A stretch of 64,000 bases of DNA from Didymella arachidicola (taxonomy: Eukaryota > Ascomycota > Dothideomycetes > Pleosporales > Didymellaceae). The stretch lies in contig CM049988.1 of assembly GCA_016630955.3 (NCBI GenBank), positions 1,364,001-1,428,000 on the forward strand, read 5' to 3'. The translations under genes were made by a program, and so were the position numbers. The notes under the pieces were generated by a model. The model did not search any database, had not been told where the DNA came from, and was given only the letters and a program-made list of their open reading frames with translations. Positions 12,012 through 23,527 of this stretch are shown here, piece by piece. The stretch's first letter is position 1. Every line of letters starts with the position of its first letter.

Positions 12012-13801
12012 ATGATCGTCAAAGCAGAATCTCCACCCGCCGAGGACCTTCAGGAGTTTCACCTTTCCTTCCTCGATCAGAACAACGTTCGTGTTTACAC
12101 TCAAACACTATGCATATTTCCCGTAAGCACCCAAGACCATTGCGACGTTCTTGCTTAACACTGGTTTGCAGTTTCCTGACCAGAACAATGCCGAGGCTGC
12201 CATTCTGGCCCTCGACGGTGGATTACGTCTCACCCTTCAAGAGTTCCCTTTCCTGGCTGGTAAACTCAGTCTTGTGGACGACAGCTCCGGGAGGCTCCAA
12301 CTTCTGTATCCCGTCGACGTCATGGATCGAGTTGCGACGGAGGGCCTATTCTCGGCGAAGCAAATTCCCATCGACGACTTCAACCACCCTTATGAAGAGC
12401 TGAGAAGGGCCGGCATGCCACCGAGCGCGTTCAAGAGTGCCACGTTTCTTCCAGACGATTTCGCAAACTATCCTGCCGTCCCTGTGAACGGTGAGGGTAT
12501 TTGCGACTTCAAGCGGGGCGAGGCGCCGGTCATGAGGGTGCAGGCATGCTTCATTCCCGGCGGTCTCGTCTTGAGCATCTATGTTCACCACAGCGTCCTT
12601 GATTTCCACGGCATATCAACTTTCTGGGAATCATTCTCTGCAAACGTTTCCTACGTCGCACGGACGCATGGTTCCAGGGATTTGGATCCAGGTAACATTC
12701 AGCACTGACACAGGACTATTGCCTCGCTAACTTCAATAGTGCCTCTAAGTATAGCCGACTATCAATCTTCACTTCGAGTCAAGCTTGACGAGCGTGTGTC
12801 TTACAAGGGAATGCAAAAACCGGCAGCCGATTGCTATTGCGAGGGCTCTTACAAGTACAAGAAGACACTGCCAGACAACACTGAATGCACACAACGACTC
12901 TTCGTTCTGCCTGCAGCTAAGATCCGCGAGTACCGCGAAAGCCTTCGACCACACTTCAAAGAGAAGTCGCCTCCTACATTGTGCAATGTCCTTGCTGCTC
13001 TGGCATGGACACACGTTACACGCGCAAGAGGAGCTCGCCTATTACAGCATGGCCTTGCACAGACCAACTGTGGAATCGCTACCGACCTGCGCAGGCGATG
13101 GCAACCTCCAGTCGGTGCTGATTACACTGGCAATTGTGCATTGTTCTCCAAGTGCACAGCTGAGATCTCAGATCTGACAGCAGAGGAATGGTGAGTTCGT
13201 CCTTGTCTTGCATTTGCCGGTCCGCACACCTCACACCTGCATATCTGCATGTTGATCGCAGTCTAGACTGTGCGCTACCCTCATTTGTCGTAGATCCCCA
13301 GCTGACGGCTGATGCAGTGTAACCGACAACACCATTCTTCACGTCATTAGGAAGATCAAAAAAACCATCACCAGTGTGAACAACGACTGGATCGACCGCC
13401 ACTTTGCCTTCTTCAAGGGTCTCGAAAAGATCGAGGATACAGAATGCGCTCTGGCCCTCAAGTTCGGCACCGATTGCTATATTGTACGTTCAAGAATGTC
13501 TGACACTAATCTCATCTACTAACAGTTGTAGACCTCATGGCTGAACTTCGGTGCTGATTACTGCTGGGGCATTCCTGGAACCGACCTGGCCGAGAGCTCC
13601 CTCGGAGGTCGTCCTGAGTTCATCAGGCGAGCTTACGGTCCCGGCGACGGCGGCATGATCTTTCTTCCGAGAAGGAGGCATCTTGCCAACGGTGCCGAAG
13701 CGCCATTCGAGATCCTGGTCCGCCTTACCAAAGAGGATATGGACCGCGTCTTGAGGGAAGACGGTGGCTTATGCAGATGGACTGAAGCTGTCATCTTGTA
13801 G
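12012..13801 (+). CDS. BAHD-type acyltransferase (transferase family, PF02458-like)
   Basis: Five exons (12012-12122, 12172-12691, 12740-13190, 13318-13483, 13532-13801) encode 505 aa. Introns are 49, 48, 127 and 48 nt, GT..AG. The N-terminus reads FHLSFLDQNNVRVYTQTLC followed by FPFPDQ, a pattern common in fungal trichothecene 3-O-acetyltransferase-like proteins. The catalytic HxxxD motif is HSVLD near residues 177-181. ADYCWGIPG near residue 430 occupies the place of the structural DFGWG motif. The family transfers an acyl group from acyl-CoA to an alcohol or amine, often in secondary metabolism. It lies between an acyl-CoA synthetase and an acyl-CoA oxidase that could supply its donor. No PTS1 is present (ends EAVIL). 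Confidence 0.9.
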
Positions 13802-14560
13802 AATGCAGCTGGCTCAGATCTGTTGGCAAGCGCGGTTTGACGCCGCGTCATGCTGGCATTGTGGATGTTTTGGCCTGTTGCGGCCTTTACGGGTGCCCGG
13901 CGCACCCTTGTTGATGACATTTTGCGACATACCCGACCTCAAGCATTGTTTAACGGATATGGTTATTGGCGTTGCATCGCCACGGTATGGCACTGGGAAT
14001 ATCCTGTACAAATAGCTTGTCGATCTCTGGGAGGTATCTGTTTCCATCCTGACGAGGATGATGTCGGATCCTGGCGTTTCTTTACGATCTCGATAAATTC
14101 CTGTAATTTCGGTTGGCGCCTACCTCGGCTCCTGCCTGCAGCCACAGCTGTCCCTCTTCGATTCAATCAATCATTTTTCATCACAGTTATCATTCGAACT
14201 CACGTCTTTGGATCTCAACATTTTAGGTACCCAACTCGATCCAGTATAGCGATATGATTTCTTTTGTTCATCGTGAAAATTACCGAGCATTGCCGCTGCG
14301 CGACGCGCGACATCATCCCCGCATTGCATACGCGCATCATCGACGTCGCAGTGGCAGGCCGTCATGATAATTTCACCTGTATCTGCCGAGGCTGAGATAA
14401 AATGTGACTAGAGCATATCTCCGCACTATTGCCGCTGTCGTTTGAGTTGCACAGCATCTGCTGCGAGCTCCCGTTGTGCTTCGTCAAAGAGCTCGCCCTT
14501 GCACCCACGACCCTAACACGCTCTGCTTACCAGGACCGCAGCGCAAGCGAGACCTGCGCC
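13802..14560. other. Intergenic region, acyltransferase to acyl-CoA oxidase
   Basis: 759 bp between two tandem plus-strand genes. Open frames here are short and show no motif. It holds the terminator of the acyltransferase and the promoter of the oxidase. A non-ATG extension of the oxidase frame is open back to about 14429 but is probably untranslated leader. Confidence 0.5.
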
Positions 14561-16746
14561 ATGACCGACTTCACCGGTCGCCTCAAACCGGCTCACGATG
14601 GCACAGCGACTCTACAAGCTGAACGCGATGGCTCGGCGATACAGGTCAACGAGCTGGCAAAGCACCTGCTGTCTCGTGACGGCTTCCTGCAGCGCCAGCA
14701 AAAGGTGCTCAGGGTATTAAGCAGAGAGAAACTGTTTTCAAAAGATCAGCAGCTCAATCTGTCACGGCCGGAGCGCTATCATTTGGGATTGGCAAGGGCA
14801 AAAGCAATACAAAGGATTATACGCAGGGAAGGCTGGGAACATGCGGATTACAGTATGGCGGAGTATCTAAACGATGAAATGTCGCCGTACTTTTTGCACA
14901 TGTCTATGTTTGGTTAGCGAATTTACGTCGCTTGTGCAACGTGGGCGCCAGTCTAACACCGCCAGTTACCACCATCCGCGAACAGGGCTCAAAGGAACAA
15001 CAAGCTTACTGGATGCCCAAGATTCTCAACTACGATATCATTGGCTGCTACGCGCAAACTGAGCTTGGTCACGGCAGCAATGTCCGTGGGTTGGAGACTA
15101 CAGCGAGATGGGATCCCAAGACGAAGGAGTTTGAAATCCACAGCCCCTACCTGACCGCAAGTAAATGGTGGAACGGATCTATGGGCCGAACAGCCACCCA
15201 TGCTGTACGTCATTTTGTACCACCTGTGGGCACGAAATCCCAGCTAATCATCTTCCAGATCGTCGTTGCACAGTTGCTGCTGCCGAGTACAGACGACCCG
15301 AACGTCTATGTTTCGCACGGCCCGCAAACATTCCTGCTACAAATTCGGGACGCAAAGACTCATCAATCACTGCCAGGAATAGCCGTAGGTGATATCGGGC
15401 CGAAGTATGGCTACGCGTCGATGGACAACGGGTACATGCTGTTCGACCATCACCGCGTCCCGAAATCGGCAATGTTATCGCGCTACGCAGAAATTTCTGA
15501 CGAACTTGGGACCTTCACACGGCGCGGTCATCCGGCTGTAGTCTATGGATCCCTGACTTTTGTGCGTGGTCAGATAATCATGCATGCACGACTCGTGTTG
15601 GCGCGCGCCGTGACTGTTGCAGTGCGGTATTGCAGCGTCCGTCGACAGTTCTCAGATCGTGACGCCGAGTCGCATGATGCGCCAGAGGTGAAGGTGCTCG
15701 ATTACCCTACAGTACAGATACGGATCTTGCCACTGCTCGCTACAACTTTCGCTCTGCATTACACTGGCGAGTATATGTACAAGTTATACCACGAATCGCG
15801 CTCCACTATCGAGAATGGCGACTTTGGGCCACTCGCAGAGCTCCATAGTGCGTCCTCGGGGCTGAAATCTCTCTGCACAACACTAGCTGCAGATGGAATC
15901 GAGACCTGTCGACGTGCAATGGGCGGTCACGGCTTCGGCGGCGGCAGTGGTTTGATAGGTCTGAACTCAGACTACCTTTCCAAACCCACAGTAGAGGGAG
16001 ACAACTGGATGATTACTCAACAAGTGGCAGCCTACCTAATCAAGAAGATGCAGCAATGTGTTGCGAGGCCTGACGCTGCGTCTAAAGACCTGACAGACGA
16101 GCTGTTCAAGCGCTATCTGCAGGATAAAGATCACAGAATCCCGGAATCATACCTTGATCCACAATCTGGGCAGCTTGATGACGCTAGCATTGTCTCTGTC
16201 TTCCAGTGGCGTGCTGCAGCTCTGAGCCATACTACCTACCAGCACCGCATCGAGCAGAAGAAGCCGTGGACGAAGATGATGATCCAGTTGCACGCGTTGT
16301 CACGTGCGTACAGCGAGCAGATTCTCATCACAAACTTCTACAACGCACTATCTTCCACCCAATCGAGTCTGTCTAGTCCTGCCCCTGAAGTCCTGCGCAC
16401 TTGTTTCCGCCTTTTTGCACTCTACACAATGGAGCAGTCTGCAACCTCCTTCATCTTGACTTCTGCGATCCCCTCTTCCTGCCTCACAATGCTGCCGGAC
16501 TCAATCCTGGAGCTGATGTCAGATCTACGACCGCATGCTGTCAAATTGGTCGATGCCTGGTCGATACCTGACTTCCTGCTTGACTCAGCGCTGGGCAGGT
16601 ACGATGGCAAGGTTTACGAAGAGCTGTTCGATATGGCGCACCGCAGGAATCCGCTAAATAAAGTCACGTTCAATCCCGATTACAGGAGTGAGGAAATTGT
16701 CTTGGGCAGTGGAGATGGAGCAAAGCAAGTGCTGGCGAAGCTATAA
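14561..16746 (+). CDS. Acyl-CoA oxidase with C-terminal AKL (peroxisomal)
   Basis: Three exons (14561-14912, 14966-15204, 15259-16746) encode 692 aa, the normal length for peroxisomal acyl-CoA oxidase. The second intron (54 nt, GTACGT..CCAG with a GCTAATC branch site) is a multiple of three and would stay open if retained, but removing it restores the family block THAIVVAQLL. Landmarks are GCYAQTELGHGSNVRGLETT, ASKWWNGSMGRT, and GGHGFGGGSGL near residue 410. The protein ends in VLAKL, a PTS1-like signal. The reaction is FAD-dependent oxidation of acyl-CoA to trans-2-enoyl-CoA, producing H2O2, the first step of peroxisomal beta-oxidation. Its place beside an LAKL-ending synthetase and a BAHD acyltransferase suggests acyl-chain tailoring, though ordinary fatty-acid catabolism is equally possible. 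Confidence 0.93.
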
Positions 16747-17805
16747 GCGCTTTGAGCGACGGTTGTATGGAAGCTTCCGGCGCATTTCATAAACCTACGC
16801 ACCTTAGTATTGCCCACATCCGCTAGATAGTGGCTGAAAATATCAGAAATCATAATAATTACCTCTCATCCGTACACTGCACTCATATTGTTCCGTCTAA
16901 TATTGTGAAGCTAAGACCAAACAGCGCCTTTGCAGTAATAGTACATGTACCCCATACGTTGTTTGCAGGGTTTGATACAGCCTTGGAGTAGACGATAAAG
17001 ACATCAGAACACCATTGAACAGAGATAGATACGGCAATCGGGGCTACATTGCAATTCCCGACGCGAGTGCAGCTGCACAGCCGACCAGGTTCTTCAAGCT
17101 GCATACGTATAAGACGTTCCCACAAGATGCTGGTCGCGTGACTTGCAGACTCTTCTAGACGAATACATAGGCATTACGAGCGACGGCTTGAATCGAAGAG
17201 TAGTGAAACTCTTTTCCGTGGTGTTTCGCCGAATTGCGAATGTACACCCAAGTATCATGTTAGCTGCCCAGCCTGCTAACCAACATGCTGGAGATGGCTC
17301 TGAAAGGCAAATCGATTTCCCACAAAATCACATTGGTGAGCCTACCGCCTCCATTGGGTATGATTTGAAATCCATTAGATTGGATCTACTCCGACTAATG
17401 GCTGAGGGCGACCGCGTTGACGAAGAGAACGGCCAAAACGTGGTTTTTCACTTTGAGTATATACCTCTTGGATGATATTAGTCCTTTGAGAGAAGCAATG
17501 TACTAACGGATTCATTTGTAATTAAGTCACTTTGAATATTTCCACATACTTCTACGCCGGATCCATCGGATGTAATACTTGTGCCTCAATCTCCGTCAAG
17601 GGTGAGAAGTCGAGAGACCAGGTTATAGAGTTCAAATGAAATGGGATACTGTCTTGTCGAGGTATGGCGATTGATATGCTTACAGAGAGGAGTAGCTGCT
17701 CGAAGAGTGATATTTATATTCCAAGATGTATTCCGAGTGAATGAATAGCCTGACAGTGATTGATACTCGGACACGGAAAAGAGCGAACTCGTGTGCTAAG
17801 TAGAT
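16747..17805. other. Gene-poor stretch
   Basis: About 1.06 kb between convergent genes. A plus-strand open frame at 17143-17475 (110 codons, non-ATG start) and a minus-strand one at 16883-17125 (80 codons) have fairly protein-like composition but no recognisable family. They are not called as genes. Confidence 0.4.
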
Positions 17806-18489
17806 TCAGGACCGTGTGCCAGTGCGTTCCTGAGTTACACATCGAGTCTGTAACAAGCGCCTCAAGTTCGCGAATCTGACCTTTACGCGACCCCAGCGAG
17901 ACAGTTTCCTTTCACTCGTGCGAACTTGAGGTTGTGTGACATTTATTCCAATAGATGGCCCCACTGTCCGATCCGGCTCGGATTCCAGATCTGCGGTAGG
18001 GTCCCAATCAATTTGCACCTCGAGTGCTTCGTTTTGGAATAACGTTCTCAGAGCGTCCAGTGCAGATGAATAGCAGCTTTCCGTCCAGTAAATCCTACCA
18101 GTGACACCTTCGTCTTTCAGGATAGTGACTCGTCGCACATTAAGCAGTACTCTGGATATCGTGTTTGATCCACTGTACCAGGACGTGAAAGAACTTTTTT
18201 GACGGTACTGTTGCAGACTACAGACAAGCCATGATACGGTGGTGTGAGGCACCTCCAATTTATGGATGGTCCTGGCGTTCAATTTGCCCGACCCAGCCAG
18301 GGCGTAGAGAATTTGCGTCGAGATGCCTGGGGGCCGCGTGAATCGGAGCGTGCGAGGCGATTTAAGAAAGTATTCGATCTCGATCCTGGTTTGGTAGCAC
18401 ACTGAAGCCAGTGACGCACCGCCTGACAAGGTTTTAACTCGGCTGCTGCGCAAGAGACAAGCAGTCTCTGTAAGCAGTGTGTAGATCAT
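17806..18489 (-). CDS. Hypothetical protein with LPAELRN-type (F-box/2EXR-like) N-terminus; 5' end uncertain
   Basis: A minus-strand frame of 228 codons starts at the ATG 18487-18489. It remains open upstream to about 18600 without another ATG. The in-frame sequence just before this ATG reads LRLPAELRN, so together with the start it gives LPAELRNMIY, the signature that opens many Dothideomycete F-box-like/2EXR-like proteins. The true N-terminus is therefore probably on an upstream exon; a TACTGCTGATACTCTACAG-like acceptor lies at about 18550, but I could not fit a donor in phase. Downstream are SVCYQTRIEIEYFL and alternating hydrophobic segments with no catalytic motif. Function unknown. Confidence 0.6.
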   Translation of the reverse strand: MIYTLLTETACLLRSSRVKTLSGGASLASVCYQTRIEIEYFLKSPRTLRFTRPPGISTQILYALAGSGKLNARTIHKLEVPHTTVSWLVCSLQQYRQKSSFTSWYSGSNTISRVLLNVRRVTILKDEGVTGRIYWTESCYSSALDALRTLFQNEALEVQIDWDPTADLESEPDRTVGPSIGINVTQPQVRTSERKLSRWGRVKVRFANLRRLLQTRCVTQERTGTRS

Positions 18490-18600
18490 GTTGCGCAATT
18501 CGGCAGGGAGGCGGAGAGGGGGCGAAATTCTCTGGTTGAGTACCGTGCTGTAGAGTATCAGCAGTACATAACGAAGACATAAACGACAGGGAAGTATTAC

Positions 18601-19316
18601 AGGTGGTTATGCTGCGTGGGGAGCAATGGGTTCGATACCTTACTGGCGTGTTGCAGCAAAGCCATGTTGAGATTGCGACTGATAACGCGCAAGGAAGAGG
18701 CGACTCGCAAGTGTCGGGTTGAAATGGTGGCACGAGTATGGAAGAAAAGGTCAATCGATACGTACCGGGACAATGAGACCAAGGGTTTTGTGGTTTACGC
18801 AAGCGGTGAACATCACCTTCACTCTCAGCGCGCGTACACCCTCTCTTTCAGGGATCGCTCATCTGAAGCGCGTCTGCTGACTTCTCCTAACTTCTGTTTA
18901 TAGGCAGCACTCTGTTGACAATGAAAGTTCATACACCTTCTACCGCATTTCAGCGGACATATACATGTTGAACCTTCCTGGTTGTGTTGGAAACAGGACA
19001 CCTTGGTAACCACTCTTGGGCACGTTTGCAGCACAAAAGTAAGAGAGTGTCAAAAGTAAGAGAGTGTCCAAACTGAGGGAAGGGGAATCTGAATGCTAGC
19101 TGGGACGAGCACAGTGCGCATGATCGCTGTGGAAATATGTGAGGCTTCGAATGAGGAGGCACACGAGCAGAGAGAAAAACATCGTAGAAGTACGACGCGC
19201 TGTAGGAGCAATGACTCGACTTTATGATTATTCCAACATCTCTTGATGAAGTCTGAAAAAATACTTGACGCAAGGTATATGCTGTGCAATATTCTATTCT
19301 ACGCGCCGTCAAAATC
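18601..19316. other. Intergenic region between LPAELRN-type gene and pectate lyase
   Basis: About 0.7 kb. Overlapping short frames on both strands, no motif. Part of it may contain the missing first exon of the LPAELRN-type gene. Confidence 0.4.
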
Positions 19317-20464
19317 TTAGATCTTGCCGATACCAGCGCCCTTCTTGACGACCTTGGAAACGTCCTTCAATGGTGTGAGCTTGTATTTGTAAGGAGCCTT
19401 AGTAAAGTTGCCGACTTGGGTAATGTTCTGGAGAAGTTAGAAGACAAACGCGTTCGTGCTAGGATGATGCTCACCACTCTCGCCTTGCCGAAATCGTTCT
19501 TCGATCCGAGGTTGGCGAATCCGTCGAGTTCGTAGTCACCATCGGGGCTGGTGTTGGGACTATCTTCGGGGACGACAAGACCGTAGGTGCTCAATGCTTC
19601 CCGCGTATTGCCAGTGAAAACGTTACCCTCAACAAGGACTTGGTTGTCACTTCGGCTGTGAATAGCCTGGTACAAGAAATCCTGGTACAGGTTGTTGTAG
19701 ATGTGCTGGTGACCGAAGCGGCCAGCGGGGCCGCGAGTACCGGAATTTCTCCAGTAGTTATGGTGGTACGTAACGTGAAGGTGTCCAGAGTCGACGTCCC
19801 GGAGAGCGTCACTGTTGCCGATCAGAGAACTCTTCCAGTGATCGTGGAAGTAGTTCCAGGATACTGTGATCCAGTCCGAGGCGCGGACGATGTCGAGCTG
19901 CCCATCATAGTAATCAGGACCAATTTCAACAGAGATTTCCGAGCTGAACTCTAGGCATTGTGAGTAGACTATGGTATTCGGGGAAACGGGGCCTACCATT
20001 GTGATCAATCCAGACGCGAGTGCTGTTCTGAACGGTAATGCCATCGTTGTTCACAATCTTGCGGATTGCAAAGTTGCGGAGGATGACATTGGTCGCGTTG
20101 ACAATTGAAATACCAGCGCCAGTGATCTCTGCACCCTTACCAACGCCAATAATGGACTTTGAGGGGTCAGAATCTGAGTTTCCTCTGCTGACGGAGCACA
20201 CACCTTGTTGCTGCCGGGTCGCAGACGAGAAGTCAGATTGAAGTTGCCCTTGGCATAGATGATCTTCGCCTCCGTACCAGCAACAGCTGAGACTAGCTCG
20301 GCGACTGAAGAGACAGTGACGGTGGGGCTTTTCTTGCCTGCACCGCCAGTTGTAGGACCAATTGGGTTGTCCTTGGCGAAGCCGACCAGGTTGTAGTCAG
20401 CTCCGGACGGGGAAGCCGCTGCTACGAAAGCAAGGGAAAGGAAGGAAATGAGCGAGAGCTTCAT
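19317..20464 (-). CDS. Secreted pectate lyase (PL1)
   Basis: Four exons, complement(19317-19427, 19475-19950, 19997-20156, 20204-20464), encode 335 aa. Introns are 46-47 nt. Residues 1-17 are a signal peptide (MKLSLISFLSLAFVAAA). Polysaccharide lyase family 1 landmarks: KSIIGVGKGAEITG, then GITVQNSTRVWIDHN, then DIVRASDWITVSWNYFHDH. The beta-helix continues with HVTYHHNYWRNSGTRGPAGR, where the last Arg fits the catalytic arginine position of PL1. The enzyme cleaves de-esterified pectin by beta-elimination outside the cell, which implies a plant-associated or plant-debris lifestyle. The model follows the family to the C-terminal GKI without breaks. Confidence 0.93.
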
Positions 20465-20539
20465 CTTGACAGGACGATAGTAAATACTAGAAGGACCGAA
20501 CTCGCTAGCTACCTAGAAATCCGACCGTTGAGCATGGTA

Positions 20540-20545
20540 CTTATA
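20540..20545 (-). promoter_or_regulatory. TATA-like box of the pectate lyase gene
   Basis: TATAAG on the minus strand about 76 bp upstream of the pectate lyase ATG, inside the partly palindromic CATGGACTATAAGTACCATG. Position fits a core promoter. Confidence 0.35.
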
Positions 20546-21559
20546 GTCCATGTACCTAGGTGTTACCACAGGATAGCTGCATCGTCAGTCCAGGTCGCTG
20601 GAAGGCCCTCGTGGCGCATCTACAATTCTTCCGCGCCGTGGCGCACAATCGACAAGAAGGAAGAGGCTACATGTCCGCGCATGCATTCGATGTCCTCACT
20701 GCAGTGCTGCACCTCATCTTTACCAGTCTGACAAGCCGGATGGTGGCATGAAGCAACGAGATGAAGATGCACGATGGCTGAAAGGTATCATGTTAAGTGG
20801 TGGAAGAATCAAACCCCAGATTATCCAGAGTTGAAGAAGGAAGATCGACCGTCTTGGAAGTTCTTGGCTGGGGTAGAAATGCGGGTGAGAAGAGGCCCGT
20901 GCGAACGTTCCTCCGCATGCCAGGCGCAGTCTCCACCAGTGCTCAATCTCGAGCCTGCTTCATCACCTCATATACAACCATCGTTCAAAGGGATGAGCAA
21001 ATTTCCGCTGCCATTTCTCATCGCTCCTCTCGCTTGCGTATGTCGACTGCCGCCAATCCAGTATCTTCTCGACCAAGGACTTCCACGACCGCATCTGCAG
21101 ATTTGAATATCCGGTCCTAGCTGGACGTCAGTGCCCTATTATATGTCGCCATGGCTGCGTCCCGGGTCGTGATCTTTGCAGCACCAGGACAAGTTCCTTT
21201 CGCTCAAGCTTCGTCTCCCATCAGCCAACAAGGTTTGCCCACACAAGTGATATGATTAGGATCCTGCCACGCACGATACACCGCTTCCATGTGTGCCTGC
21301 TCTTCAACCGAGGCCGTCGATTCAGCTCCTCACGAAGGCCTCCATCTACAAATGTGGATGCCTGTGACTCAGTCATTCATATCTGTCTACGTTTCCTGAG
21401 CCTGGATCTTGTTCGCAGTCTTCTGAGTCTGTTCAGTGTCGATGCTGACTCCCTTCCATCCACTCACCCTCTGTTCATCGTGGACCATGTTTTACCCCTG
21501 CGCTCGGGTTTTGGTACGCTGTCGATAGAACCTGAATCTCGGCTGCTGTGAACTTGCTT
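20546..21559. other. Gene-poor stretch upstream of pectate lyase
   Basis: About 1 kb. Short plus-strand frames around 20774-21120 and 21252-21551 overlap in different phases and lack motifs. No repeats or RNA genes recognised. Confidence 0.45.
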
Positions 21560-22403
21560 TCCGGTACCATGAACTTGAAAGCATCGATCAGATCATTGAA
21601 GTCTTCTTCGTCCCCTTGATCTCTGTACATTCATATGAAGATCGTTCTTCCGATGTTTCCCGAGGCCTTATCGAATATGTTGCGTTTGTCGATGCGACTC
21701 GCACGAACAAGTGCTGCGTTCAGAGATTCCGGTCCGCTGGTAGTCAAGCTTAGCAGCACGCCACCCTCCCAAGTCGATTGTGTCCCGCAGGCCCGCACAG
21801 GCGATAACCCTTCTTCATTCTGGTACTTGTACCTGCATCTTCTGACGTCGGATGTGAGCAGTATCGACGTCTTCACGTAGCAAGACATCACCCTTACAAA
21901 GTGCGATGATCAGCTGGCGTAGCTTTGTCTGGCTGGTACTTTTTAGCCTCAACGTATACAGATACTTGTCTCGCAGCATGACAACGCGAAGGCTGTGCTC
22001 GATTTTCCAGTCACACTTGGCTGTGGAATACGTAGACACGATAGTAAGGAATTTCCCGAACAAGGTACCGTTCAGCTCGATTGGGTTCGACGAAGGTCTT
22101 GAAGGGCTCGAAATATCTGAATCCTTGTATTCGATCCGCCTTGTTCCGGGTTGATCGTCTCCACCGAGCGCGAATTGACAGCATGCCGTCGCCACTACGT
22201 GCAGGGTGGACTAGGCTCGTTTACTTCTTCCACGTCGAATATTGTGTTGGTCTTGGTAGTCGTCTTATAATGAGATGGACAAAGTTCTCCAGTGGTTTTG
22301 GCTGCCAGTCATTGTCGATAAGTGCACCATTTGCTAAATCTCGTGCGCGATGGGTAGAAGTGTTCTGGATCATAAGATCAAGCGAGCTAGTTTCTACGTG
22401 CAC
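21560..22403 (-). pseudogene. Possible decayed coding region, minus strand
   Basis: Several minus-strand segments look protein-like but sit in different frames separated by stops. Examples are a segment near 22320-22240 with IQNTSTHRARDLANG, one near 22130-22030 with FEPFKTFVEPNRAERY, one at 22020-21900 with IEHSLRVVMLRDKYLYTLRL, and one near 21760-21640 with NAALVRASRIDKRNIFDKA. I could not join them with convincing introns. They may be exons of an unrecognised gene or a degraded copy. Function unknown. Confidence 0.25.
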
Positions 22404-22442
22404 TCAACATAAATGACCGTCTCTGCTTGCTGCAGCCAGCAT

Positions 22443-22921
22443 TCAGTCCACCTCCGATAGCAAACTGCTATACTCTCTGTCGGCGCGGCATCGTGGGCAT
22501 TTGGCAAACATCCATCTCAATGCCCACGCGAATTGCATTGCACTTCCACGATTCTGGGATACAGCCACGAGCTCCTCTTCGCGGTCGCCGATCAGGACCA
22601 CAGTGTCTGTACTCTCCTCCTCGACTGCCCACGTAGCTGTTACTGTGATATCCTGTATTTTGCTTCAATCTCATCAATGAAGATCGACAAAGGCCAGCCT
22701 GTGCACAACCTATACACATCTTCACTAAAGTGAAGCAGTGATCGGACGTCGTCGTCCTCATTGGGCACATCCCTGTGCAGCCTCTGCAGGAATAGCGCAG
22801 CTCTAGAAGCACTCCAACCGCGCGCGCACGAGCTTCTCTGGGCGTGTATCTCGAGGTTGTGAAACCCCGGCCCAAATGTAGTTGCAGGCCAACACGTTGG
22901 GAAGAATGTCGTTAACGGCAT
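22443..22921 (-). CDS. Small hypothetical protein, two exons
   Basis: Two exons, complement(22443-22652, 22718-22921), give 137 aa when a 65-nt intron (GTGTAT..ATACAG) is removed in phase 0. Exon 1 starts at MPLTTFFPTCWPATTFGPGF and ends LLHFSED. Exon 2 reads DITVTATWAVEEESTDTVV and ends REYSSLLSEVD. The composition is that of a real protein and the join is clean, but no family is recognised. There is no signal peptide and no catalytic motif. The decayed segments listed at 21560-22403 lie just downstream on the same strand, so this could be the 5' part of a larger, damaged gene. Confidence 0.45.
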
Positions 22922-23391
22922 GTTAAAGAGTCCGTCTTACACCTTGTGAATCTGCACGCAGTCATGATATGCCGGCATATAAAGCTATGCGGCCTTTGTG
23001 TGATTCAGCATCAGAGACGCCTTGAGGCTGACTGAGACCTACCGTACACACGGTTGTCTTTGATTATCAGCGACAAGTATCAGCACTTGAAGAGCCGATC
23101 GCACAGTGTCTTCCTTGTCTCCCGGTTCAGAAGTGCGACTTTCTAGGACGCAACTTCCGCGACTTTGGCATAGTGCAACATTAATCTAAAAGACAGATTA
23201 AAGCTTGCGGTGCTGAGCAGAGCGATGTCCGATGTCTCGGATTATTTTTGATTTTCCAGATCTGCACCCGACGTTTTGGTGTTCCAAAAACTCCGGCTGG
23301 CCACCAAGGACCCAAAAGCCGCTTATACCCCTCCCAAAAACCTGTCAACCATCCAAAATGCACTAAACTTCGCCCTGATCGTCAGCAGAGC
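22922..23391. other. Intergenic region before tRNA-Ala
   Basis: 470 bp. No gene or repeat recognised. Confidence 0.5.
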
Positions 23392-23397
23392 AAAAAA
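23392..23397 (-). terminator. Pol III terminator of tRNA-Ala
   Basis: A run of six T on the minus strand starting three bases after the tRNA 3' end, a standard RNA polymerase III stop. Confidence 0.8.
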
Positions 23398-23399
23398 GA

Positions 23400-23527
23400 T
23401 GGACTCGCGGGGAATCGAACCCCGGACCGCTCACAAGTCAGGATTACGATATCTTATAGCGGCAATGCAGCTGCGAGATGTTCGAACTCCGTGCTAAGCG
23501 AGAATTATACCACTAAACCACGAGCCC
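23400..23527 (-). tRNA. tRNA-Ala(AGC) with a 56-nt intron
   Basis: The 5' exon is 23492-23527 and the 3' exon 23400-23435. The acceptor stem pairs GGGCTCG with CGAGTCC and contains a G3-U70 wobble, the alanine identity element. The D arm is GTTTAGTGGTATAAT, the anticodon stem is CTCGC/GTGAG with loop TTAGCA plus T, and the T arm is CGGGGTTCGATTCCCCG. The anticodon AGC is at 23493-23495. The intron (23436-23491) sits one base 3' of the anticodon, the canonical nuclear position. The only imperfect pairing is in the D stem (one T-T). A T6 terminator follows. Confidence 0.88.

Noticed and set aside
15205..15258. In-frame insertion in the acyl-CoA oxidase
   Set aside because: It is a 54-nt intron that happens to lack stops; removing it restores the family alignment around THAIVVAQLL.
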